From Kordia sp. (GTDB taxonomy: Bacteria; Bacteroidota; Bacteroidia; Flavobacteriales; Flavobacteriaceae), in contig NVVR01000008.1 of assembly GCA_002733415.1 (NCBI GenBank), forward strand, positions 23,243 to 87,242: a stretch of 64,000 nt of DNA. Reading direction: 5' to 3'. Shown here in pieces: positions 8,646 through 17,279 of the stretch. Below the pieces are notes generated by a model. The model saw only the letters and a list, made by a program, of their open reading frames with translations, had not been told where the DNA came from and made no database searches. The position numbers were made by a program, and so were the translations under genes. Numbering within the stretch: position 1 is the stretch's first letter; every line of letters starts with the position of its first letter.

Positions 8646-8692
8646 TACTTTAGCAAGTAAATTATTTGTTAAATAATTTACTTGCTAAAGTC
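8646..8692. repeat. Long perfect inverted repeat between divergent genes
   Basis: Arms 8647-8667 and 8671-8691 are perfectly complementary over 21 bp around a 3-nt loop (GTT). The arm reads ACTTTAGCAAGTAAATTATT plus T. It lies about midway between the -7 elements of two divergent transcripts, and neither side carries a terminal U-tract. It could be an operator, an insulator or a small-element remnant. Confidence 0.8.
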
Positions 8693-8734
8693 TATCAAAA
8701 ACAGTTCCCAATAGCTATCCCCACAAATCTTTTA

Positions 8735-8742
8735 TATCTTTG
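8735..8742 (+). promoter_or_regulatory. Candidate -7 element for miaA
   Basis: TATCTTTG matches TAnnTTTG exactly and lies 18 bases before the TTG start of miaA. A -33 TTG is not evident. Confidence 0.45.
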
Positions 8743-8760
8743 ATTTTTAAAACTTAACTA

Positions 8761-9669
8761 TTGAAAAACAAGTACCTCATTAGTATTGTAGGACCCACAG
8801 CTATTGGTAAAACCGCATTAAGCATAAAACTTGCTCAATATTACAATACTGAGATTATTTCATGCGACTCTCGTCAGTTTTTTAAAGAAATGACAATCGG
8901 GACAGCTGTTCCTGAACCAGAAGAACAAGCAGCAGCTCCACATCATTTCATTCAAAATAAATCTATTTTAGAAGAATATAATGTAGGTGCGTTTGAGTTA
9001 GAAGCCATTTCAAAATTGGAGGAACTTTATAAAGAACATGATGTTGTTATTATGGTTGGTGGTTCTGGCTTATACGTAAATGCTGTAATTAATGGTTTAG
9101 ATGATTTTCCTAAAGTAGATCCAGCAATTCGAGAAGAACTTACACAACGATTAGAATTAGAAGGAATTGAGTCTTTACAAAATCAATTGAAAGTACTAGA
9201 CCCGATTACTTATGAAAAAATAGCGCTTGATAATCCGCAACGCCTATCAAGAGCACTAGAGATATGTATCGGCTCAGGTAAACCATATTCTTCATTTTTA
9301 AATGTAAAAAAAAATAGCAGAATTTTTAAAACTATTTCAATAGGGGTAACAGCAAATAGGGAATTGATGTACGAAAGAATCAACAACAGAGTTGATATTA
9401 TGATGGGAAACGGCCTACTAGAAGAAGTGAAAACCCTTTACCTTCATAAAGGATTAAATGCATTAAATACTGTTGGGTATAAAGAATTATTCAACTATTT
9501 AGACCAAGAATGGGAGCTTGATTTTGCAGTGTCTGAAATTAAAAAGAATACTAGGCGATTTGCAAAACGACAAGTTACCTGGTTTAAAAGGAACAAAGAA
9601 ACGACTTGGTTTGATTTTCAGTACAAATTAGATGATGTCACCAGTTATTTGCAACAACTCATAAAATAA
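8761..9669 (+). CDS. miaA: tRNA dimethylallyltransferase
   Basis: A 302-aa cytoplasmic enzyme that transfers dimethylallyl from DMAPP to N6 of A37 in tRNAs reading UNN codons. The P-loop GPTAIGKT is at residues 10-17, then SCDSRQFFKEM, GGSGLYVNAV, the DNPQRLSRALEI segment and the C-terminal KKNTRRFAKRQVTWF. Length is normal. The TTG start is preferred because translation begins directly at the P-loop strand and no in-frame ATG lies upstream. It is transcribed away from the ABC pair, with a long palindrome in the shared upstream region. Confidence 0.96.
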   Translation: MKNKYLISIVGPTAIGKTALSIKLAQYYNTEIISCDSRQFFKEMTIGTAVPEPEEQAAAPHHFIQNKSILEEYNVGAFELEAISKLEELYKEHDVVIMVGGSGLYVNAVINGLDDFPKVDPAIREELTQRLELEGIESLQNQLKVLDPITYEKIALDNPQRLSRALEICIGSGKPYSSFLNVKKNSRIFKTISIGVTANRELMYERINNRVDIMMGNGLLEEVKTLYLHKGLNALNTVGYKELFNYLDQEWELDFAVSEIKKNTRRFAKRQVTWFKRNKETTWFDFQYKLDDVTSYLQQLIK

Positions 9670-9673
9670 ACCC

Positions 9674-9700
9674 CTCTCCTTAATCCTCTCCCAAGGAGAG
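9674..9700. repeat. Short CT/GA-rich palindrome
   Basis: CTCTCCTT (9674-9681) pairs perfectly with AAGGAGAG (9693-9700) around an 11-nt spacer. It sits just after the miaA stop, ahead of the real terminator. It resembles the CCTCTCC...GGAGAG elements scattered in flavobacterial intergenic DNA. Confidence 0.5.
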
Positions 9701-9712
9701 CATACACAAGAT

Positions 9713-9760
9713 TTTTAACTAAAAAACCTTCAATTTAAATTGAAGGTTTTTTAGTTAAAA
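9713..9760. terminator. Bidirectional terminator, 48-bp perfect palindrome
   Basis: Two 24-nt arms meet with no spacer (axis between 9736 and 9737). The core is CCTTCAATTT/AAATTGAAGG flanked by A6 and T6 tracts, so each strand ends in a U-tract. It separates convergent miaA and the response-regulator gene. Confidence 0.9.
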
Positions 9761-9773
9761 TGAATTCAAAAAA

Positions 9774-10478
9774 TTACTTATTCACTACAAGCCTAAAGCC
9801 TTCTCCGTGAATGTTTAAAATTTCTACATTTTCATCTTTCTTTAAGTACTTACGCAACTTAGCAATGTATACATCCATAGAGCGGGAAGTAAAATAATTA
9901 TCATCACGCCATATTTTAGTCAATGCTAATTCTCTTGACATTAAATCATTCTCATGTAATGCTAACAAACGCAATAACTCATTTTCTTTCGGAGATAACT
10001 TTATAGGATCTTCCGTTCCAATAGTTAAAAAACGAAGTTTTGAATTTAAGTCAAATGCTCCTATTTTAAATTTAAAAGTTGCACTATCAGCTATAGAATC
10101 TTTAACCTTCCTTAGCATAATTGCTTTAATCTTCATCAATAAAACCTCTGAATCAAAAGGTTTGTTTAAGTAATCATCAGCGCCAACTTTATACCCGTTT
10201 AACACATCTTCTTTCATAGCTTTTGCTGTTAAAAAGATAATTGGAACTTCTTTGTTACGCTCTCTAATCTCCTTCGCTAATGTAAACCCATCTTTATAAG
10301 GCATCATTACATCTAAAATACACAAATGGTAATTGTCCTTTTTAAATTTTTCAAACCCTTCCATTCCGTTTTTAGCCAAAGTGACATCGTAGTCATTAAG
10401 AGATAAATAATCTTTTAATACTGCTCCAAAATTTGGATCATCCTCAACCAATAAAATTTTCTTTTGTGCTTTTTCCAT
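9774..10478 (-). CDS. OmpR/PhoB-family response regulator
   Basis: A 234-aa DNA-binding regulator. The receiver domain (residues 7-120) shows the acidic pair VEDD, the phospho-acceptor Asp56 in CILDVMMP, the Thr of IIFLTAKA and the Lys of DYLNKPF. A winged-helix domain follows from about residue 140, with SPKENELLRLLALHEND and the recognition-helix region SRSMDVYIAKLRKYL. It lies 3 bp after the histidine-kinase gene and is its evident partner. The pair resembles RprXY-type systems of Bacteroidota; target genes are unknown. Confidence 0.93.
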   Translation of the reverse strand: MEKAQKKILLVEDDPNFGAVLKDYLSLNDYDVTLAKNGMEGFEKFKKDNYHLCILDVMMPYKDGFTLAKEIRERNKEVPIIFLTAKAMKEDVLNGYKVGADDYLNKPFDSEVLLMKIKAIMLRKVKDSIADSATFKFKIGAFDLNSKLRFLTIGTEDPIKLSPKENELLRLLALHENDLMSRELALTKIWRDDNYFTSRSMDVYIAKLRKYLKKDENVEILNIHGEGFRLVVNK

Positions 10479-10481
10479 AAG

Positions 10482-12056
10482 TTATGAAATTAATGGTAAT
10501 TTAATAATAAAAGTTGTCCCCTTGCCTTTCTCGCTTTCTACAAAAATTTCTCCTTGATGGTCATCAATAATTTGTTTTACGTAAGCCAATCCAAGACCAT
10601 GCCCTTTTACATTGTGTATATTACCGGTGTGTTCTCTATAAAATTTTTCAAATATTTTTTTCTGTACAGACTTAGACATTCCATTCCCTTTATCTGAAAT
10701 TTTCAATACAATAGAATTCCTTACTGTTTCTGTAAATACAGTTATCTCCGGAGCCTCTGGAGAATATTTAATTGCATTATCTAATATATTTACAATAACG
10801 TTTGTAAAGTGCGATTCATTTACTAGAACAGTTGATGCTTTTGCTTCAAAATTTGTTTTTATTTCTCCCCTTCTATCTTCAACCATCAATTCAACATGCG
10901 GAATAGCATCTTCTATTAAGTCGTGTAATTCAAATCTTTCTTTCTTTATATCTAATTGTTTCTTTTCTAACCTTGAAATACGCAATACGTTTTCTACCTG
11001 TGCATGCATACGCTTATTTTCTTCACCAATCATTCTCAAGTAACGTTTTACTTTACTATCGTCACCCATTACTTTTGGATTCCGAATAGCGTCAAGGGCT
11101 AAATTTATGGTTGCAATTGGCGTTTTAAACTCATGCGTCATATTATTAATAAAGTCTGTTTTTATTTGTGAAATCTGACGCTGTCTAAGTAACTGGTACA
11201 GTGCAAAAGCAAAAACTAAAATTATTACTATTATAAAAGCAACTGAAAGTATTACCATTGATAACATTGAAGATAACAAAAATTTTTTCTTATTTGGAAA
11301 GGTTAATCTTAAATTAAAGTTCCCGATTAAATTATCTTTAAAAAGTGTTGTTGAATATTCAATTTTTTTCAATAATTCATATTCTTCTGAATGAACAGAT
11401 GTTGCCAAATCATTACTATATACTGCAAACTCATAGTCTATATTTAACCCCTTATCAAACAACTCTTGAGCTAAAATTAAATTTATTTGATTATTGGTCA
11501 ATCGTTTATGTATCGGCCTTTTATTAGCTAAGGTTTTATAAATTTCTTCCAATTGAAGAATACTATATTCAGGCAACTGATTTACACGATCAATACGTTT
11601 TTGAAGTGTAACTTTAGATTGGTCAATACCCAGTTCATCGAAAAAAGTAGTTTCGCTTTTTCCATAAACCTTTTTTATCGTAATGGTATCGGTATCATGG
11701 CCTTCAAAATATTCACTTGTGGAAACTTTATAATTTTCCTCTATAATCCCGCTTCTGTGCAGAAAAACTTCATTAGTTCTATTATCCTTTTGGATGACAT
11801 TTAATTCCGATATTACTGTTTGACTTGGTAACTGACCTAAACTATCAATTAACTTCCCTAATCGATTAAAGTAATAATTACGTTCTTGTTTTTCTATTTT
11901 CTTAGATGTTGATTCTAAAATTTGAATCACTGTTGTAGCAAATTGATCTTCTCTATTCGCTATAGAAGTATTTATCCAATAACTTTGAACAAATATTATT
12001 CCTATAAGAGAGAGACTCATTAAAGCGACTAATGAAACAAATGTTTTTTTACCCAT
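10482..12056 (-). CDS. Sensor histidine kinase
   Basis: A 524-aa inner-membrane kinase. TM1 is about residues 8-28, followed by a periplasmic sensor region of some 230 residues of no family I recognise, and TM2 near residue 265 (VAFIIVIILVFAFALYQLL). The HisKA box is NNMTHEFKTPIATINL with the phospho-accepting His near residue 307. The ATPase core has N-box DNAIKYSPE, G1 SDKGNGMS and G2 GHGLGLAYVKQII. It is the first gene of a two-gene operon with the response regulator. A candidate -7 box (TATTTTTG, 12061-12068 on the minus strand) lies almost on the start codon. Confidence 0.93.
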   Translation of the reverse strand: MGKKTFVSLVALMSLSLIGIIFVQSYWINTSIANREDQFATTVIQILESTSKKIEKQERNYYFNRLGKLIDSLGQLPSQTVISELNVIQKDNRTNEVFLHRSGIIEENYKVSTSEYFEGHDTDTITIKKVYGKSETTFFDELGIDQSKVTLQKRIDRVNQLPEYSILQLEEIYKTLANKRPIHKRLTNNQINLILAQELFDKGLNIDYEFAVYSNDLATSVHSEEYELLKKIEYSTTLFKDNLIGNFNLRLTFPNKKKFLLSSMLSMVILSVAFIIVIILVFAFALYQLLRQRQISQIKTDFINNMTHEFKTPIATINLALDAIRNPKVMGDDSKVKRYLRMIGEENKRMHAQVENVLRISRLEKKQLDIKKERFELHDLIEDAIPHVELMVEDRRGEIKTNFEAKASTVLVNESHFTNVIVNILDNAIKYSPEAPEITVFTETVRNSIVLKISDKGNGMSKSVQKKIFEKFYREHTGNIHNVKGHGLGLAYVKQIIDDHQGEIFVESEKGKGTTFIIKLPLIS

Positions 12057-12118
12057 TGTTCAAAAATAGTTTTTTCACATGAGTATTAATTAATTTTAAC
12101 CAAAACTTAACAGAAATG

Positions 12119-12721
12119 TTAAAATTTAGTCTTGTTTTGTATTACATTAATAATTTGAGTGTTAATTTTTTCAACTTGACTCTCTGTCTTATCAAGTGTT
12201 TTATTAATGATTATAAAGTCAGAACGGTCAATTTTATCTTCATCACTTAATTGGTTCATTACTCTATGTAACACTTGTTTTCTAGTTATATTATCACGTG
12301 AAACCACTCTATTTATTCGCTCTTCTAATGATGCGGTAACCGTAATTATCAAATCACAATTTTCAAAGCTTCCAGATTCAAATAAAATTGCTGATTCTTT
12401 AATTACATAATCTGTTTTCTGGACTGCATACCAGTTCAAAAAATCTTCAGCAACTGCTGGATGTACGATTGAATTTAATTCATTTAATAATGACTTATTC
12501 TTAAATACTTTATCAGAAATATGGCTTCTATTCAATTCTCCATCATCATCATAAGCATCATTTCCTAGCAACTTTTTTATTGCAACAACTACCTTATCAC
12601 TAGTAATCATTATTTTTTTTGCTTCGATATCTGAAACATAAATTGGAACTCCCAATTTATAAAACAATTTCGCAACTGTTGTTTTTCCGCTTCCGATACC
12701 CCCTGTTAGTCCTACAATCAT
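12119..12721 (-). CDS. coaE: Dephospho-CoA kinase
   Basis: A 200-aa cytoplasmic enzyme for the last step of coenzyme A synthesis, ATP-dependent 3'-phosphorylation of dephospho-CoA. The P-loop GLTGGIGSGKTT begins at residue 4. KESAILFESG and the arginine-bearing lid region (LEERINRVVSRDNITRKQV) are present, and length is typical. Its start overlaps the end of the ybbR-like gene by 4 bp, an arrangement common in Flavobacteriaceae. Confidence 0.95.
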   Translation of the reverse strand: MIVGLTGGIGSGKTTVAKLFYKLGVPIYVSDIEAKKIMITSDKVVVAIKKLLGNDAYDDDGELNRSHISDKVFKNKSLLNELNSIVHPAVAEDFLNWYAVQKTDYVIKESAILFESGSFENCDLIITVTASLEERINRVVSRDNITRKQVLHRVMNQLSDEDKIDRSDFIIINKTLDKTESQVEKINTQIINVIQNKTKF

Positions 12722-13644
12722 TTTTCTATAAGTAAATACGTTACTGATTTTTTTAATGTTTTTACATTTCTCACTCCTTCTGGTATATTCTCTATGTGGA
12801 TTGGTAAAATATTAGAATTATTTATATCGTTACAATCAACATATACCCCAAAACCTTCACTTCTATAACTGCTAAATAACGATAATGGAGCCTGAAACTG
12901 TACATTAACTTGTTTTGGAAATATGGTGATATTTTTCCCTTTATGTACATTTTTAACTTGAATAGTTAACTGAAAATTTCCTTGTGTAAAGCGTTCAATA
13001 ACATATTCATATTTTGCCTTTTCTGATTCCAATTTAACGTCTATGTTATTATTTATTAATGCCACTTCACCTGATATACTTTCAAAAATATTATCAAAAC
13101 TCAAACTATCTGTTTTAATTTCTGATACTTTATTTATAACTGATGATTCCCCATAAATCAGTATTGAATCAAGACTCATAGTTGAGTTTGTGGTGCCATA
13201 CCCCAATTTTGTATGCACTTTTATTTGATATTTTATTGGCACTTTCTTTTTCGCAAGTGTAATTACTTCAAAATTTAACTGTTTAGGATTAACATCAAGT
13301 ACAGTTAAACTTTTGGGTAATAATTTTTTAAACTGATAGTCGTTTACATTCCAATTCCACTGGCTACTATATTTTTGAGTATCTATTGAATACTTTAATT
13401 TTTCTAGCTTATTATTTAATAATGAAAAACCAGATCCTTGAATTTTTATATGTAATACTGAATCGGCGCTTTTTACTAAATTACCTTCATTAACATTTTC
13501 GTACAAAACCGTGATTCCTATTGTTTTTTCATAGGTTTTAGACAAGTTAATTAATACCCATATAAAAAAGGAAGCCAATAAAGCTATGATAAAAGCTCTA
13601 GAACTCTTCTTCTGAATATATGTAAACCCTTTTTTATATTTCAT
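12718..13644 (-). CDS. YbbR-like domain protein
   Basis: A 308-aa protein with a basic N-terminus, one membrane helix (about residues 18-35, AFIIALLASFFIWVLINL), then an extracytoplasmic region with YbbR-type beta modules (ITVLYENVNEGNLV, LHIKIQGSGFSLL). In Firmicutes YbbR/CdaR regulates a c-di-AMP synthase; no such cyclase is adjacent here, so that role cannot be transferred. It is translationally coupled to coaE by a 4-bp overlap. No clear promoter was seen in the 133 bp upstream. Confidence 0.82.
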   Translation of the reverse strand: MKYKKGFTYIQKKSSRAFIIALLASFFIWVLINLSKTYEKTIGITVLYENVNEGNLVKSADSVLHIKIQGSGFSLLNNKLEKLKYSIDTQKYSSQWNWNVNDYQFKKLLPKSLTVLDVNPKQLNFEVITLAKKKVPIKYQIKVHTKLGYGTTNSTMSLDSILIYGESSVINKVSEIKTDSLSFDNIFESISGEVALINNNIDVKLESEKAKYEYVIERFTQGNFQLTIQVKNVHKGKNITIFPKQVNVQFQAPLSLFSSYRSEGFGVYVDCNDINNSNILPIHIENIPEGVRNVKTLKKSVTYLLIEK

Positions 13645-13777
13645 AAAGGCAATGTTATATAAATAAATACTTTAGTAGCAAGCCCACAGAAGTATGGATC
13701 AATATTATAATTTACAGAACGACACATCCTTATTATTACAAAGGATTAACCCCTCTTACGGGTAAAAATAGTCTTTT

Positions 13778-14779
13778 CTATTTAAAAAATAAGTATGGAA
13801 ATGCCTCTTGTGGCTTTTGTTTTAAAACACCAACTTTAATTGTAGACTCTAAAAAACCTAATCCGTAACCAAAAAACTGGATAAACAGTGCGAATACTGA
13901 CAACGCTCCAATTTTAAAGCTTTTGTTTTTTATAGTAGAATCAACAAAAATTAAAAACACATAAACCCCCATTAGTGCAACAAAAAGGTAATGCGATAAT
14001 AACAATGTAACCGCAGTAAAAATAACTCCCGCAACGAATAGTGTAGGAAACCAATATGTAATTTTTTTTGTTTCTGGATGCCAATGATTTAATATCGGTC
14101 GGCATTTTCCAAATTTTTGCACTTGGGTATGAAACTTACTCCACGAAATTCTACGTTTATGATACACAAAAGCCTCAGAGATAAGTTTTGTTTTATATCC
14201 TTTTTTCCATAATCGGATAGTTAAATCAGGGTCTTCGCCTGGGTGAATTTTACCAAAACCTCCTGTGGTAACAAATGCTTTGCGAGATAAACCCATATTA
14301 AAACTCCTTGGCTGAAACTTATCCACCTGCTGTTTTCCTCCACGTATACCACCTGTTGTATAGAAAGAGGTCATAACATAATTGATTGCTTTTTGGATGT
14401 CAGAAAATGACTCATGTGCCGCATCTGGACCTCCAAAACAATCTACATAATTTTCGCTTAACGATTTATCAGCTTCTGATAAATAGTTTTCTGGCAGAAT
14501 ACAATCAGAATCTAATATTAAAAAGTAATTTCCTTTTGCTTTTTGCATTCCGTAGTTCCTAGAATCACCCGGCCCGGAATTTTCTTTTTTATAATAACTA
14601 ATATTCAGCCTGTCCGAAAACTTAGCTATTACATGTTCTGAAGATAAAGTAGAACCATCTTCTATAATAACTATTTCAAATGATTTAGTGAATTGAAGTG
14701 TTGTCATACTAACTAACAACTCTTCGATTTCATCTGGTCTATTATAAACCGGTATAATAAATGAATACTTAATTTCCAT
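13778..14779 (-). CDS. Family 2 glycosyltransferase with C-terminal membrane segments
   Basis: The GT2 fold opens with YSFIIPVYNRPDEI, the nucleotide-sugar region has ILDSDCILPENY, and GGFGKIHPGEDPDLTIRL is the ED-containing acceptor motif. Two or three hydrophobic segments near the C-terminus suggest membrane attachment. I place the start at the ATG of MEIKYSF (14779). A longer reading to 14815 would put the first 12 codons inside the terminator of the preceding gene and adds only hydrophobic low-complexity residues. It lies outside the main polysaccharide locus. Sugar and acceptor are unknown. Confidence 0.88.
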   Translation of the reverse strand: MEIKYSFIIPVYNRPDEIEELLVSMTTLQFTKSFEIVIIEDGSTLSSEHVIAKFSDRLNISYYKKENSGPGDSRNYGMQKAKGNYFLILDSDCILPENYLSEADKSLSENYVDCFGGPDAAHESFSDIQKAINYVMTSFYTTGGIRGGKQQVDKFQPRSFNMGLSRKAFVTTGGFGKIHPGEDPDLTIRLWKKGYKTKLISEAFVYHKRRISWSKFHTQVQKFGKCRPILNHWHPETKKITYWFPTLFVAGVIFTAVTLLLSHYLFVALMGVYVFLIFVDSTIKNKSFKIGALSVFALFIQFFGYGLGFLESTIKVGVLKQKPQEAFPYLFFK

Positions 14780-14784
14780 ATATA

Positions 14785-14823
14785 CAAAAATAAAAAAGCT
14801 CATGTAATAAAACACGAGCTTTT
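14785..14823 (-). terminator. Terminator of the T9SS-sorted protein gene
   Basis: Stem 14794-14805 pairs with 14812-14823 (one mismatch, 6-nt loop). On the minus strand it is followed by a T-rich run. It lies 20 bp after the stop codon and runs up to the start of the next gene. Confidence 0.75.
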
Positions 14824-14842
14824 AAAAAAATATGCGATAAAC

Positions 14843-15910
14843 TTATTTTTTCACAATTCTAATAGTACCTTCTGTATTGTTAACTGAAGCTTTTACAAAA
14901 TAAATCCCTGGGCTTAAATCAGCAAAATCTAATTTATAATTTCTACTGTTTGGAGTTACAATTCTTACTGTTTGCCCTAACATATTAACAATTGACAATG
15001 ACATAATTTCATTTTTAGCAGAAATTGTTAACTCATCAATTACAGGGTTAGGATATGCTTTAAACCATTCAGATAGTTTTAGGTCTTCAATACTTAAAGT
15101 AGCATTATAAGCAGACACTTGGAATGTATCCTCAGTTCCTCCTGCATATTCCCATATTCTTACTAATAATACTTCACCAGGTGTTCTACCAGTTAAGCTA
15201 ACTAATGAAAAATTCCCATCAGTACTACCATCATCATCACACCCTACAGAGGTTAGTGTTCCACATGTTCCGCTATAAACTTCCATAGCAGTATCTGTTA
15301 GTGTAGACGAATTATTATTAGTTTCAATATCAATGTTTCCGTCTGCAGGCACAATAACACTATACCATACATCTCCACCACCATATGAACTACATGTAGT
15401 AGCTAATTCTCCAGAATCAGTAGAGTTTACAATCGTTCCGACAACTGAATTAGTTCCGAATACCCCGCCTGGAGTTAATACAATAGGATTTGCACAGTCG
15501 TTATTAGCTGGTGGCGGTGGTGGGACACAAGTGTTACATTGAATTGTTGTTGTGTGACAACTTGATGTTATTGCACAAGCTGCATCATCAGTAACGTGTA
15601 ATCTTACATCAGAGGCTGTGATTGCCAATACGGATAATGGTGAAGGTCCAAAAGCAATTACTACGTCAGCAGCATCGGTAATTGTAATATACTTAGGAGT
15701 ACCAGTTGCCTCAGCAGTAAAAGTATAATCATAAGTAATGGTAAGGTTTGATAATTCATTGTACTCGCCACCATACGTACAAGTATTCACTGTTTCCGAA
15801 TTTCCAGAATTTACTGCAGCATATGTACCATAAGCAGTACCATTAATACATTGAGATAATCCTACAATACTAAACAATAGCATTGCAAATAATAACGTAA
15901 TTTTTTTCAT
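14843..15910 (-). CDS. Secreted protein with T9SS type A C-terminal sorting domain
   Basis: A 355-aa protein. The signal peptide is residues 1-20, ending SIVGLSQ. A Cys-containing beta-rich region follows, then a proline stretch (VPPPPPANND) and a domain like the bacterial pre-peptidase C-terminal (PPC) fold (residues about 137-270, with GGDVWYSVIVPADG and VLLVRIWEYAGG). The last 75 residues are a sorting domain (FKAYPNPVIDELTI, LSIVNMLGQTVR, LSPGIYFVKA, IRIVKK). It should cross the outer membrane by the type IX system and be surface-attached or released. No catalytic residues are recognised, so adhesion or binding is a guess. Confidence 0.9.
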   Translation of the reverse strand: MKKITLLFAMLLFSIVGLSQCINGTAYGTYAAVNSGNSETVNTCTYGGEYNELSNLTITYDYTFTAEATGTPKYITITDAADVVIAFGPSPLSVLAITASDVRLHVTDDAACAITSSCHTTTIQCNTCVPPPPPANNDCANPIVLTPGGVFGTNSVVGTIVNSTDSGELATTCSSYGGGDVWYSVIVPADGNIDIETNNNSSTLTDTAMEVYSGTCGTLTSVGCDDDGSTDGNFSLVSLTGRTPGEVLLVRIWEYAGGTEDTFQVSAYNATLSIEDLKLSEWFKAYPNPVIDELTISAKNEIMSLSIVNMLGQTVRIVTPNSRNYKLDFADLSPGIYFVKASVNNTEGTIRIVKK

Positions 15911-15973
15911 AAAAATAAAATCTAATAAAAGGTTAAAAATAATTAATGTAGGGTAAGATTAATTTAGGTATGG

Positions 15974-16003
15974 CAAGAATAGTATTAACATCTTCTAGTT
16001 CAA
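15974..16003 (-). promoter_or_regulatory. Promoter of the T9SS-sorted protein gene
   Basis: The minus strand reads TTG (16003-16001), 19 bp, then TATTCTTG (15981-15974), one base off the TAnnTTTG consensus with ideal spacing. The predicted leader is about 55-60 nt. Confidence 0.6.
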
Positions 16004-16120
16004 AATTATTACGTTAAGTAGCCGATATATTCGTTTAAAGCATCATTATTTAAGCAATAATATTTTATAATCGGAGTTATATCTATTCTACTTAAACAAT
16101 GTTAATAGATTTTAATTAGC

Positions 16121-16159
16121 GCCCTAATTTTTAATTAGGCTATGAAAGCCCTATTTTTG
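16121..16159 (+). promoter_or_regulatory. Hairpin plus -7 element ahead of the PorV-like gene
   Basis: CCTAATT (16123-16129) and AATTAGG (16133-16139) form a short stem. TATTTTTG at 16152-16159 matches the -7 consensus, 19 bases before the ATG at 16179. No -33 TTG is seen. Confidence 0.4.
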
Positions 16160-16178
16160 TTTCCTATTTTATAAAAAA

Positions 16179-17261
16179 ATGAAGAAAATATTATTTTTAA
16201 TAACAGTCCTTTTTTGTTTTTGTACAAATGCACAAATAACTAGGAAGTATTCCAATGAGTTTTTAAACATTGGTGTAGATGCAGCTGCTTTTGGTATGTC
16301 AAACGCGGTAGTCGCAAGTAGTTCAGATATAAATTCTGGGTATTGGAATCCTGCCGGTTTATTAAAACTAAAAGGAAAACAAGTTTCCTTAATGCATGCC
16401 AACTATTTTGCAAATATTGCGAGTTATGATTACGGAGCATTTGCTATGCCTATAGATGAAAAAAGTGCTTTCGCACTATCATTGATTCGTTTTGGTGTAG
16501 ATGATATACTTGACACAACTAAATTAATTGATGATCAAGGAATTGATTACAGTAGAATAAATTTATTTTCAGCTGCTGATTATGCCGTTACTTTTTCTTA
16601 TGCAAGAAACTTAGGGATTGAAAATTTACGCTTTGGTGCTAACATTAAAATTTTAAGAAGAATTATTGGTGATTTTGCAAATTCATGGGGCTTTGGTTTT
16701 GATGCTGGTTTACAATATGATTATAGAAAATGGACTCTTGGAGTAATGGCTCGTGATATAACAACTACATTTAACACTTGGGATATTGATGCTGATAAAT
16801 TAAATGACATTCAAGCTACCTCAGCATACACCAACACAGGACAAAGCCAAGAAGTACCCGAAGATACAGAAATTACTTTACCTAAATTACAATTAGGAAT
16901 TGCACGATCTTTTGAATTTAAACACAACCTTTCCTTATTAACTGAATTGGATTTTGACATACGTTTTACTGAAACAAATGATATTATATCCTCTTCATTT
17001 GCTAGTATTACTCCTGCATTAGGACTACAATTGGACTATAACAACTTAGTGTTTTTAAGAAGTGGTGTTGGTAAATTTCAAAATATAGCACAACTTGAAG
17101 GTGGTGAAAAACTAAACATGCAACCAAACATAGGATTAGGTTTTCATTACAAAGGAATATATGTTGACTACTCTTTAACCAATATTGGTAAAACAGATGA
17201 AACATTTTATTCTAATATATTTTCTTTGAAGTTAGATTGGAGTATTTTTAGTAAAAAGTAA
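16179..17261 (+). CDS. PorV/PorQ-family outer-membrane beta-barrel protein
   Basis: A 360-aa protein. The signal peptide is residues 1-20 (ends CTNAQ), followed by the family signature GVDAAAFGMSNAVVASSSD and YWNPAGLLKLKGKQVSLMHA, as in PorV/PorQ and other FadL-like barrels. Alternating beta strands continue to the C-terminus (LKLDWSIF). PorV itself shuttles T9SS substrates to the attachment complex, but Flavobacteriaceae carry several paralogues and I cannot tell which this is. The Lnb-family gene follows 100 bp downstream, the spacer being largely a repeat element. Confidence 0.82.
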   Translation: MKKILFLITVLFCFCTNAQITRKYSNEFLNIGVDAAAFGMSNAVVASSSDINSGYWNPAGLLKLKGKQVSLMHANYFANIASYDYGAFAMPIDEKSAFALSLIRFGVDDILDTTKLIDDQGIDYSRINLFSAADYAVTFSYARNLGIENLRFGANIKILRRIIGDFANSWGFGFDAGLQYDYRKWTLGVMARDITTTFNTWDIDADKLNDIQATSAYTNTGQSQEVPEDTEITLPKLQLGIARSFEFKHNLSLLTELDFDIRFTETNDIISSSFASITPALGLQLDYNNLVFLRSGVGKFQNIAQLEGGEKLNMQPNIGLGFHYKGIYVDYSLTNIGKTDETFYSNIFSLKLDWSIFSKK

Positions 17262-17279
17262 TTTTATCTTTAAAAGATG

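Noticed and set aside
14780..14815. Twelve-codon N-terminal extension of the family 2 glycosyltransferase
   Set aside because: The DNA is the terminator of the neighbouring gene and the residues (FYYMSFFIFVY) are not conserved-looking; the ATG at 14779 is better.
15911..16178. tRNA or small RNA gene in the 268-bp divergent region
   Set aside because: No cloverleaf or CCA-type end; the region is explained by two promoters and a small hairpin.
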